Part shown: positions 7,116-13,539 of the stretch, one piece after another
How positions within the stretch are numbered: the first letter of the stretch is position 1
How the letters are laid out: every line of letters starts with the position of its first letter
Source of the DNA: Syntrophomonadaceae bacterium
Lineage (GTDB): Bacteria > Bacillota_B > Syntrophomonadia > Syntrophomonadales > Syntrophomonadaceae
Direction of reading: 5' to 3'
DNA: 13,539 bases
NCBI GenBank assembly: GCA_030627145.1
Contig: DAOUSQ010000011.1
Span: forward strand, 1-13,539
Translations under genes and position numbers: made by a program
Notes under the pieces: model-generated
The model's input: only the letters and a program-made list of their open reading frames with translations
Databases searched by the model: none
What the model was told of the DNA's origin: nothing

Positions 7116-7451
7116 TTGGAATGGAATTTTTGGGGAGCTTTAATAAGAATAATAATTTGTTTACCAATAGTGTTGATATTAATATATCTGGTAATAAAGT
7201 TTGGACTGGCCAGAAATTATAGCAGGTCACAGGGAAAACTCAAGGTTTTAGAACAAGTGATCTTAGCACCTAAGGCTACAATAAATGTTGTTAAAGTTGG
7301 AGATGAATATTTTCTTATTGGCTCGACAGAAAAAGATATTACTCTACTAAAACAACTGGAGGATTATCCGGAAAATGATATACAGCAAAGTCATTATAGT
7401 TTTGCTGATTTCCTTAGGAGCTTTACCAGGAGAAATGGCAGGAATGAATAA
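7116..7451 (+). CDS. fliO: Flagellar biosynthesis protein FliO (FliZ-like)
   Basis: Membrane protein that assists assembly of the FliP ring of the export gate; not itself in the final complex in studied species. About 111 aa: one N-terminal TM helix (about 10-29, IRIIICLPIVLILIYLVIKF) followed by a small cytoplasmic domain, GKLKVLEQVILAPKATINVV, then KVGDEYFLIGSTEKDITLLKQL, the typical FliO pattern (L..V.L.P...I.V..VG..Y.LIG.....I.LL..L). It lacks the long periplasmic N-terminus and signal peptide of Bacillus FliZ/FliO. Start TTG 7116 is inferred from the SD; GTG 7107 would add three residues. The end overlaps fliP by 8 nt. Position directly before fliP supports the call. Confidence 0.9.
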   Translation: MEWNFWGALIRIIICLPIVLILIYLVIKFGLARNYSRSQGKLKVLEQVILAPKATINVVKVGDEYFLIGSTEKDITLLKQLEDYPENDIQQSHYSFADFLRSFTRRNGRNE

Positions 7452-8211
7452 GAAGATATTTTATAAATTATTTGGAGTATTCCTTTTTTTGTTATTATTA
7501 ATAGTTTCACTAAAAGTAAGTCCAGTATCTGCTGCACCAGTACCGGGAATAGACCTGCAGGTTAGAAATACTGATAACCCGCAGGAAGTTGTCGATTCCT
7601 TAAAATTGCTGGGAATTCTAACAGTGCTTGCACTTGCACCTGCTATTTTGATAATGATGACTTCATTTACCCGGATCATTGTGGTCTTATCATTTGTACG
7701 CAGTGCACTGGCGACACAGCAGATACCACCAAATCAGGTACTGATAGGACTGGCACTTTTTCTAACTTTTTTTACTATGGCCCCGACCTATCAGGAAATA
7801 AACAGGGAGGCAATTCAACCCTACCTGGCCGGTGAAATGACACAGAAGGAAGCTCTGGACAATGTGGCAGGCCCTTTAAAAAATTTCATGTTAAAGCAGA
7901 CACGAGAAAAAGACCTATCACTTTTTATAAAGATGTCGAATTCAGACAGACCTGAAAATAAACAAGACCTGTCACTTGGTGTATTAATGCCAGCATTTAC
8001 GATAAGTGAACTTAAGACAGCTTTCCAGATGGGTTTTTATATTTATGTACCTTTTTTGGTAATAGATATTGTTGTAGCCAGTACATTAATGTCCATGGGG
8101 ATGTTTATGCTTCCTCCTATTATTATTTCTTTGCCATTTAAAATATTATTATTTGTTATGACCGATGGCTGGTTTTTGATAACCAAGTCGTTACTGGAGA
8201 GCTACCGGTAA
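7444..8211 (+). CDS. fliP: Flagellar export gate protein FliP
   Basis: Five copies form the core of the FliP5Q4R1 export channel in the basal body membrane. About 255 aa from ATG 7444. It begins with a cleavable signal peptide (MNKKIFYK, hydrophobic stretch, then VSPVSA-AP near residue 30), as is typical of FliP. The mature part shows TSFTRIIVVLSFVRSALATQ followed by QIPPNQVLIGLALFLTFF (about 73-110), the periplasmic loop, LMPAFTISELKTAFQMGF and the signature MFMLPPIIISLPFKILLFVM near the C-terminus. Start: AGGAG (7428-7432) could serve ATG 7435 or 7444; I prefer 7444 because spacing to 7435 is only 2 nt. It overlaps fliO by 8 nt but is followed by an unusually long gap before fliQ. Confidence 0.95.
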   Translation: MNKKIFYKLFGVFLFLLLLIVSLKVSPVSAAPVPGIDLQVRNTDNPQEVVDSLKLLGILTVLALAPAILIMMTSFTRIIVVLSFVRSALATQQIPPNQVLIGLALFLTFFTMAPTYQEINREAIQPYLAGEMTQKEALDNVAGPLKNFMLKQTREKDLSLFIKMSNSDRPENKQDLSLGVLMPAFTISELKTAFQMGFYIYVPFLVIDIVVASTLMSMGMFMLPPIIISLPFKILLFVMTDGWFLITKSLLESYR

Positions 8212-8284
8212 TAATTAACTCAACTTTCCCAGTAAACAGTATCCAATTTAAAGTAACATTAAATATGGAAGTTTTGGGCTCAGG

Positions 8285-8396
8285 AATAATAAGTAAGGAG
8301 TGAGGAGTTAGGTGTAAGGATTTCTTATAAGTCAGGTTTTTATAAATTCAATGATTATTTTCCTTATGTCTTACTCCTAACTCTTCACTTATTACT
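8285..8396. repeat. 36-bp inverted repeat made of degenerate heptamers
   Basis: Left arm 8285-8320 and right arm 8361-8396 are complementary at 28 of 36 positions without gaps; counting G-U pairs a transcript could pair at about 32 of 36, closing a 40-nt loop. Each arm is itself a 7-bp tandem repeat: left AGTAAGG, AGTGAGG, AGTTAGG, TGTAAGG (8292-8319); right, read on the minus strand, AGTAATA, AGTGAAG, AGTTAGG, AGTAAGA, CATAAGG. The transcript would fold into a long hairpin between fliP and fliQ. Confidence 0.75.
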
Positions 8397-8477
8397 AAAA
8401 TAACACTTTTTATGGAATTAAAAAATATTATTTTGCCAAGTGTGAAAGTTGTATAACTAATAAAAAAAATATTGTAC

Positions 8478-8486
8478 AGGATGTGA
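8478..8486 (+). promoter_or_regulatory. Shine-Dalgarno deciding the fliQ start
   Basis: AGGATGTGA matches AGGAGGTGA at 8 of 9 bases. It contains the GTG at 8483, so that GTG is probably part of the SD; ATG 8492 lies 8 nt after the AGGATG core. Confidence 0.6.
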
Positions 8487-8491
8487 AAAAA

Positions 8492-8761
8492 ATGACTCCG
8501 GAAACGGTAATAGCTATAGCACGTGAATCCCTGACCACTGCCCTGCTGCTGGCAGCGCCAGCCCTGGGGATTGGACTTCTGGTAGGATTAATTATCAGTG
8601 TGCTGCAGGCTATTACCCAGATCCAGGAACAAACCCTGACATTTGTACCCAAAATAGTTGCTGTTTTCCTAGCTTTACTTATTTTCGGGCCCTGGATGCT
8701 AAACCTGCTGACGGATTTTGCTGTAAATATTTTTGCTAATTTAAATAACATTGTCCGCTAG
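8492..8761 (+). CDS. fliQ: Flagellar export gate protein FliQ
   Basis: Small membrane subunit (four copies) of the FliPQR export channel. From ATG 8492 the product is 89 aa, the normal FliQ length. It has two helical hairpin hydrophobic segments and the family sequence TPETVIAIARESLTTALLL, then LLVGLIISVLQAITQIQEQT, LTFVPKIVAVFLALLIFGPW and a C-terminal helix ending NIFANLNNIV. GTG 8483 in the same frame would add three residues (MKK) but overlaps the likely SD. Its TAG overlaps the AGGAGG SD of fliR (8760-8765), so fliQ and fliR are tightly coupled, while fliQ is separated from fliP by the palindromic insert. Confidence 0.96.
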   Translation: MTPETVIAIARESLTTALLLAAPALGIGLLVGLIISVLQAITQIQEQTLTFVPKIVAVFLALLIFGPWMLNLLTDFAVNIFANLNNIVR

Positions 8762-8773
8762 GAGGACTGCCCA

Positions 8774-9538
8774 GTGCCTGAATTTGAGAGTTTAAAATGG
8801 GGCTTCCTGGTTTTTGCCCGCATAACAGCGTTTTTTATACAGGCGCCTTTCTTTTCAATAAGTGGGGTCCCTGCCCTGCTAAAAATAGGGTTGGGCCTGT
8901 TGGTAACCATGGTGCTGTTTCCTATTTTACCTGCAGTTGATAATATTTCCGGGGATTTAATAGGTTATTCTATCCTGGTGATAAGAGAAGTTATTGTTGG
9001 ACTTATTATTGGATATGTTAGTATATTGACTTTTACAGCCATCAGGGTAGCAGGAGAAGTGATAGATATCCAAATAGGTTTTGCCATGGCGGCCGTTTTT
9101 GATCCACAGAGCCAGTCTAGAATAACCCTGGTAGGACAGTTTATGTATTTATTGGAAATACTACTTTTCCTGGCTATTAACGGCCACCATAATCTGTTAA
9201 TGGCTATTTCTTATAGTTACGAAATTATTCCGGTTACCGGGGTAATTTTTCAGACAACATGTATAGCAGCGGTAATAAAAATTTTTGTGGGTATGTTTTC
9301 CCTGGGAATAAGAGTTGCTGCACCGTTTATAACAGTCTTTGTCTTAAGTGATATAGCTCTGGGTATGGTGGCCAGAACAGTACCACAGCTCAATGTTTTT
9401 ATGCTGGGTTTTCCATTAAAAGCAGGTCTAGGATTAGTAACTCTCACCGCAGCACTCCCGGTACTGGCTGTTATAATTGAGGGTATTTTGCAGCAGATGG
9501 AGAAGGATATATTACTTATTATGAAATTGATGAGTTAA
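8774..9538 (+). CDS. fliR: Flagellar export gate protein FliR
   Basis: Single-copy subunit closing the FliP5Q4R1 helical channel; it contacts FlhB. 254 aa, normal length. It is a polytopic membrane protein with family features FLVFARITAFFIQAPFFS near the N-terminus, VIREVIVGLIIGYVSILTFT, AGEVIDIQIGFAMAAVFDPQ (about 97-116), and PQLNVFMLGFPLKAGLGLVT (about 205-224). Starts at GTG 8774, 8 nt after a perfect AGGAGG. It is a separate gene from flhB, unlike the fliR-flhB fusions known in some Clostridium; a 48-bp gap separates them. Confidence 0.96.
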   Translation: MPEFESLKWGFLVFARITAFFIQAPFFSISGVPALLKIGLGLLVTMVLFPILPAVDNISGDLIGYSILVIREVIVGLIIGYVSILTFTAIRVAGEVIDIQIGFAMAAVFDPQSQSRITLVGQFMYLLEILLFLAINGHHNLLMAISYSYEIIPVTGVIFQTTCIAAVIKIFVGMFSLGIRVAAPFITVFVLSDIALGMVARTVPQLNVFMLGFPLKAGLGLVTLTAALPVLAVIIEGILQQMEKDILLIMKLMS

Positions 9539-9586
9539 TAGGGTCAATGTATTTTAACACTAAAAGTTAATCAAGATGGAGGGATG

Positions 9587-10873
9587 ATGTCGGAGATCAA
9601 TATTCAGGAGCGATTAATTGGAATTGGCAGAGCAGCAGTAGTGATAATTACTGCCATAAGTTTATATTGGCATGATATAGAGCTCTCTTTCATTCCGATT
9701 TTGTTAGAGTATTTTATATTTATAGTTATTGGATTGACGATGATTTCTATATGCCAAATCCCCTGTCTGGCCCCAGAAGGATTTATTGATGAAACATTTT
9801 CAGGCAGTGGAAGGTTTTTTGCTTCCACTGAAGAAAAGACAGAAAAAGCAACTCCTCACCGCCGACAGGAGGCCAGGAAAAAAGGTCAGGTTAGTAGAAG
9901 TTCTGATTTAAATGCAGCAATAGTTATTATTATAATAATTGTTTTTTTGTACATGATGAGAGAACTGCTGGTTTTCAAGCTAACAGGATATGTGCAGCAT
10001 ATATTTTCCAAGGAAATGATGCTGGAATTGAATTGTGACCAGTTTTTTAGAATGTACCAGTTAACTGTAAATTTCTTTTTTAAGCTGATGGGACCAATAT
10101 TTGCAGTGGCCGTATTTTTCGGTCTGACAGCAAACTTTTTGCAGGTGGGTTTTCTTTTTGCTCCCGAGGCTATAAAGCCTAAAGCCAGCAATATAAACCC
10201 GGTTGAAGGATTTAAAAAGATTTTTTCCAAAAAAGCACTGGTTGAATGTGTAAAAACATTGCTTAAGGTCATTGTTGTTAGTCTGGCTATATACAGCCTG
10301 ATAAAAAACAAATTTGCAAAAATTTTGCTTATGCCCAACATGGATATATTTGCAATTATGAATTATCTGGAGAAACTTGCTTTTCAAATCTGTATTGGTG
10401 CAGCATTGGTCTTTCTTATAATAGCAGTGGCAGACTTTATGTACCAGAAGTGGCAATTTAACCAGACTCTTAAAATGTCAAAATATGAAGTAAAGCAGGA
10501 GATGAAGCAGACAGAAGGGGATCCTTTTATTAAGTCCCGGCTGCGAGAAAAACAACGCCTTATGGCTATGAAACGTATGATGCAAAGTGTCCCCGAAGCG
10601 ACAGTAGTTATTACTAACCCAACCCATCTGGCTATTGCCCTTAAATATGATGAAAATGAAATGGCAGCACCACAACTGGTTGCGAAAGGAGCCGGTTATC
10701 TAGCTGAAAGAATAAAGGAAAAAGCGAACGAACATAATATTCCAGTTATGGAGGATAGACCGCTGGCCCGCGCACTGTATGAGAGTGTTGAGATAGGAGA
10801 TTACATACCAGAGGATCTCTACCAGGCAGTAGCTGGAATTATAGCGGCTATATATCTACTTGAGAATAAATAG
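9587..10873 (+). CDS. flhB: Flagellar export switch protein FlhB with extended hydrophobic N-terminus
   Basis: Membrane protein wrapped round the FliPQR gate; its autocleaving cytoplasmic domain switches export from hook to filament substrates under FliK control. About 428 aa, versus about 355-385 in most species. The standard protein starts near residue 75 (SGRFFASTEEKTEKATPHRR, the counterpart of the usual LQFFAGEKTEKATP start). It is followed by four TM helices, the KPKASNINPVEGFKKIFSK loop, a conserved MKRMMQSVPEATVVITNPTH (NPTH autocleavage site at about 344-347) and VMEDRPLARALYE. Upstream lie about 75 extra residues with one or two hydrophobic segments (about 16-28 and 33-60). GGAGGG (9578-9583) favours ATG 9587; ATG 9584 is immediately before it. 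ATG 9740 (residue 52) lacks an SD. Confidence 0.93.
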   Translation: MSEINIQERLIGIGRAAVVIITAISLYWHDIELSFIPILLEYFIFIVIGLTMISICQIPCLAPEGFIDETFSGSGRFFASTEEKTEKATPHRRQEARKKGQVSRSSDLNAAIVIIIIIVFLYMMRELLVFKLTGYVQHIFSKEMMLELNCDQFFRMYQLTVNFFFKLMGPIFAVAVFFGLTANFLQVGFLFAPEAIKPKASNINPVEGFKKIFSKKALVECVKTLLKVIVVSLAIYSLIKNKFAKILLMPNMDIFAIMNYLEKLAFQICIGAALVFLIIAVADFMYQKWQFNQTLKMSKYEVKQEMKQTEGDPFIKSRLREKQRLMAMKRMMQSVPEATVVITNPTHLAIALKYDENEMAAPQLVAKGAGYLAERIKEKANEHNIPVMEDRPLARALYESVEIGDYIPEDLYQAVAGIIAAIYLLENK

Positions 10874-10884
10874 AGGAGTAGGAA

Positions 10885-12963
10885 ATGGCGACATATAGAA
10901 ACTGGATACTAACAAATTTAAATAGATTAAGTGGACATAGTGATATTTTAATAGCTGCTCTGGTAGTTACCATAGTGGTAATTATGGTTATTCCAATTCC
11001 TACGCAATTGCTTGATTTATTACTTGCCTGCAGCCTGGCGATAGGGCTGGTTATTTTACTAACAACATTATTTATTACCGAACCTTTACAGCTGTCTGTT
11101 TTTCCTACTTTACTACTGATAGTGACTATTTTTAGACTTGCTTTAAATATTTCTTCTACACGCCTGATTCTGAACCATGCTGATGCGGGCAAGGTAATTG
11201 AAGCTTTTGGGTCCTTTGTTATTGGAGGGAACTATGTAGTAGGAGCTGTAATATTTTTAATAATTACAGTAATCCAATTTGTGGTTATCACAAATGGTGC
11301 GGGCAGGACAGCAGAGGTTGCAGCTCGCTTTACTCTGGATGCTATGCCAGGCAAACAAATGAGCATAGATGCTGATCTCAGTGCAGGAATCATATCAGAG
11401 CAGGAAGCGAGAGACAGAAGGCAAAAGCTGCAAAAGGAAGCAAATTTTTTTGGTGCGATGGATGGTGCCAGTAAATTTGTCAAGGGAGATGCCATTGCAG
11501 GTATCATTATTGTGCTGGTGAATATAATAGGCGGATTGGTTATAGGGATATGGCAGAAAGGAATGCCAGCAACTACAGCATTGCAAACATATACGATTCT
11601 TACTGTGGGGGATGGACTGGTATCTCAAATACCAGCGCTTTTGATATCGACTGGTACAGGTATACTGGTTACAAGGGCAGAAACAGGAAGAGGGTTCGGC
11701 TTTGATTTAACTAAACAACTGGGCGCGTTTCCTCAAGTAATTGGACTGGCAGCGGTAATATTATTAGTACTGGCAATAATCCCTGCATTGCCCTTTTTAC
11801 CATTTGTGATTTTGTCTGCAGGAACAGGATATAGTGCATGGGTGCTTCATAAAGAAGAAAAGAAACAGGAAGAAATAAGAACACAAAAAGAAACTTCCAC
11901 TTCTTCCTTACGAGAACCAGAAAATGTATTAAATTTGTTTCAGGTCGATCCTCTAGAAATTGAAATTGGGTATAATCTTATTCCCATGGTTGATGAAGAA
12001 CAGGGTGGGGACATTCTTGATCGGCTGGTTGCCGTAAGAAAACAATGTGCTACAGAACTGGGAATCTATGTCCGTCCCATAAGAATAAGAGATAACCTGC
12101 AGCTGCCGCCTAATGCTTACCGCTTTAAAATCAGGGGGGTAGAGATTACAGGAGGAGAATTAATGCCAAATTTTTACCTGGCTATGAATCCTTATGATAA
12201 CGAAACCGAAATAGAAGGTATAAAAACAACAGAACCTACTTTTGGGCTTCCTGCCTGGTGGATTAGAGAAGAAAATAAAGAAAAGGTGGAAATGGAGTGC
12301 TATACAGTAGTAGATTCTGGTACGGTACTTATTACTCATTTAACCGAATTTATTAAATTACATGCCCATGAAATATTGTCCAGGCAGGATGTACAGGATT
12401 TACTCGATATTGTTAAACAAAATAATGAAGCACTGGTAAATGAACTGGTACCTGACCTTTTACTCGTCGGTGATATTCAAAAAGTGCTTCAAAACCTTCT
12501 TAAAGAAAAAATATCTATTCGAGATGTAGAGACAATTCTCGAAGCGCTGGCTGATGCAGCCAGGCTGTCAAAAGATATTGATTTTCTTATTGAATCCAGT
12601 CGCCTGGCTCTTGTACGCAGTATCAGTAAACAGTATTCCAAAGAAGGAAAGATAACCGTCTTTACATTAGATCCTTATCTGGAAACCCAACTGGCCGAAT
12701 CAATACAGAATACACCGCAGGGGAGCTATCCGGCCATTTCTCCAGAATTAACCCAGATTTTGTTTAATCAACTTGATAAAGTTGAGGAACAATTTTCATT
12801 ATTGGGTGTACCGCCAGTAATATTATGTTCACCAAGAATCAGGCTGCCATTTCGCCGCCTGATAGAACGGTTTAAGCCCCACCTTATTGTGCTGGCTGTT
12901 AGCGAATTGACTCCTGAATTAGAGGTGGAAGTAAAGGGAACGGTGATGTTAAATGAAGATTAA
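10885..12963 (+). CDS. flhA: Flagellar export gate protein FlhA
   Basis: Nonameric export gate protein: membrane domain uses the proton motive force, cytoplasmic domain docks chaperone-substrate complexes. 692 aa, typical length. About eight TM helices in residues 20-320, with the conserved FRLALNISSTRLIL, GNYVVGAVIFLIITVIQFVV, and the FHIPEP-family loop ARFTLDAMPGKQMSIDADLS (147-166) and FFGAMDGASKFVKGDAIAGI. A charged linker (about 323-350) leads to the cytoplasmic domain, which ends RLPFRRLIERFKPHLIVLAV ... VKGTVMLNED. No unusual features were found. ATG 10885 lies 6 nt after GAGGAG (10873-10878). The last 11 nt overlap the flhF start. Confidence 0.98.
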   Translation: MATYRNWILTNLNRLSGHSDILIAALVVTIVVIMVIPIPTQLLDLLLACSLAIGLVILLTTLFITEPLQLSVFPTLLLIVTIFRLALNISSTRLILNHADAGKVIEAFGSFVIGGNYVVGAVIFLIITVIQFVVITNGAGRTAEVAARFTLDAMPGKQMSIDADLSAGIISEQEARDRRQKLQKEANFFGAMDGASKFVKGDAIAGIIIVLVNIIGGLVIGIWQKGMPATTALQTYTILTVGDGLVSQIPALLISTGTGILVTRAETGRGFGFDLTKQLGAFPQVIGLAAVILLVLAIIPALPFLPFVILSAGTGYSAWVLHKEEKKQEEIRTQKETSTSSLREPENVLNLFQVDPLEIEIGYNLIPMVDEEQGGDILDRLVAVRKQCATELGIYVRPIRIRDNLQLPPNAYRFKIRGVEITGGELMPNFYLAMNPYDNETEIEGIKTTEPTFGLPAWWIREENKEKVEMECYTVVDSGTVLITHLTEFIKLHAHEILSRQDVQDLLDIVKQNNEALVNELVPDLLLVGDIQKVLQNLLKEKISIRDVETILEALADAARLSKDIDFLIESSRLALVRSISKQYSKEGKITVFTLDPYLETQLAESIQNTPQGSYPAISPELTQILFNQLDKVEEQFSLLGVPPVILCSPRIRLPFRRLIERFKPHLIVLAVSELTPELEVEVKGTVMLNED

Positions 12964-13539
12964 ACGCTATGTTGCCAAAAACATGAGCGAAGCATGCCAT
13001 TTAATTAAGCAAGATATTGGATCTGATGCAGTAATAGTAAGCAGCCGAAAGATTAGAGATAGAGGATTAAAAGGATTCTTTGTCCCCAGAAAATTGGAAG
13101 TAACTGCAGCAGTAGATGAAAATGAGAGAGAGAATAATTTAAAGGAAGAACTGGAACAGATTAAAAAACTGCTAACAAATCTCCCGAACAATGGCGATGA
13201 GAATAAAGTAATGAAAAGAAATATTCCTCATAATCGAGTTTTCCTGGATAAAATCCGCAGCATTCTTCTGGAATCAGATATAGCACCAGAGGTTATTGAT
13301 TTTTTATTCAAAGATATTGAGCATGAGTTTTTACTCCAGGATGAAAATGAAATAAAGAATGTTTTGCTTAAGCGATCAGCATCAATTTTCAAACCGGCCG
13401 CGTATAACAACGGGGGACCTAACATAATGGCATTTGTGGGTCCGCCTGGAGTCGGGAAGACTACAACCCTGGCAAAAATAGGAGCAATTTTTTCATTGTT
13501 TGATAGCTTTAATATTGGCTTTATTACCATCGATACTTA
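12953..13539 (+). CDS. flhF: Flagellar SRP-like GTPase FlhF (3'-truncated by window edge)
   Basis: SRP-family GTPase that, with FlhG, sets flagellar position and number. The first 195 codons are in the window and the frame is open to the end. The N-terminus MKIKRYVAKNMSEACHLIKQ, then DIGSDAVIVSSRKIR, is the typical FlhF B-domain start. A charged, variable linker follows (about 52-90), then an N-domain-like helical stretch (about 93-145), and the G-domain begins with NIMAFVGPPGVGKTTTLAKI (P-loop about 163-170). The visible end, ITIDT, leads into the expected DTYR motif. ATG 12953 overlaps flhA by 11 nt; an AAAGGGAACGG stretch within flhA may serve as SD. flhG and chemotaxis or sigma factor genes would be expected next. 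Confidence 0.96.
   Translation, partial: MKIKRYVAKNMSEACHLIKQDIGSDAVIVSSRKIRDRGLKGFFVPRKLEVTAAVDENERENNLKEELEQIKKLLTNLPNNGDENKVMKRNIPHNRVFLDKIRSILLESDIAPEVIDFLFKDIEHEFLLQDENEIKNVLLKRSASIFKPAAYNNGGPNIMAFVGPPGVGKTTTLAKIGAIFSLFDSFNIGFITIDT

Larger units (their letters stand above)
8212..8491. repeat. 280-bp non-coding insert with nested inverted repeats (MITE-like?)
   Basis: This is the only long gene-free stretch in the window, within an otherwise tightly packed operon. It contains an outer 8-bp perfect inverted repeat CAACTTTC (8221-8228) / GAAAGTTG (8444-8451) and, nearly concentric inside it, a 36-bp imperfect inverted repeat (8285-8320 / 8361-8396). TAATAA occurs at 8209-8214 and 8458-8463, just outside the outer repeat, and could be a target duplication, though AT-rich repeats arise easily by chance. 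No credible ORF is present. A possible -10 (TATAAC 8452-8457) lacks a convincing -35. The picture fits a small non-autonomous palindromic element, but its identity is inference. Confidence 0.5.

Noticed and set aside
8285..8396. CRISPR array
   Set aside because: The repeats are 7-bp tandem units in inverted orientation with no spacer-repeat spacing and no cas genes.
8285..8410. Rho-independent terminator after fliP
   Set aside because: The hairpin is AT-rich, has a 40-nt loop and is followed by mixed A/T sequence rather than an immediate T-run; essential downstream genes lack an obvious own promoter.
8426..8463. Sigma-A promoter before fliQ
   Set aside because: TATAAC (8452-8457) could be a -10, but the nearest TTGCCA is only 13 bp upstream and no other good -35 is spaced 16-18 bp. 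AT-rich background makes this weak.
9551..9572. Small inverted repeat TTAAC/GTTAA in the fliR-flhB gap
   Set aside because: Only 5 bp and AT-only apart from one pair; expected by chance.
9886..10456. Two overlapping minus-strand open frames opposite flhB
   Set aside because: Shadows of the AT-rich membrane gene; no SD, no recognisable motif, and the plus strand encodes a clear FlhB.

Overview
The window is one dense, single-strand (+) block of flagellar genes from a low-GC bacterium. Gene order, AT-rich coding sequence, strong Shine-Dalgarno sequences and frequent TTG/GTG starts all point to a Bacillota-type organism with a fla/che-like operon. A deep-branching anaerobic lineage (for example Halanaerobiales, Clostridia or relatives) is plausible, but I cannot name the genus from sequence alone.

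Layout: fliI (3' part) - fliJ - fliK - flgD - small 'flagellar operon protein' - flgE (hook) - motA - motB - fliL - fliN/fliY-like - fliO - fliP - [280-bp gap with palindromic repeats] - fliQ - fliR - flhB - flhA - flhF (5' part). Most genes overlap or sit within about 50 bp of each other, which implies one transcript. fliI and flhF are cut by the window edges.

The genes cover consecutive steps of one machine. FliI/FliJ feed substrates to the export gate FliOPQR-FlhB-FlhA. FliK (hook length), FlgD (hook cap) and FlgE (hook subunit) build the hook. MotA/MotB/FliL are the stator, and the SpoA-domain protein is part of the rotor switch. FlhF is the SRP-like GTPase that places the flagellum.

I do not see a new system, but several departures from the usual layout deserve attention: (1) no fliM, full-length fliY or cheY between fliL and fliO, only a 122-aa SpoA protein that looks like a FliY without its phosphatase domain; (2) FlhB carries about 75 extra hydrophobic N-terminal residues; (3) the only long gap (fliP-fliQ) holds two nearly concentric inverted repeats, the inner built from degenerate heptamers (AGTNAGG); (4) a GC-rich, hairpin-forming leader precedes the hook gene; (5) a perfect stem-loop spans the hook gene stop codon; (6) no flbD/swrD gene lies between flgE and motA; (7) the hook protein has a single cysteine; (8) the stator resembles the Na+-type PomAB/MotPS more than proton-type MotAB.
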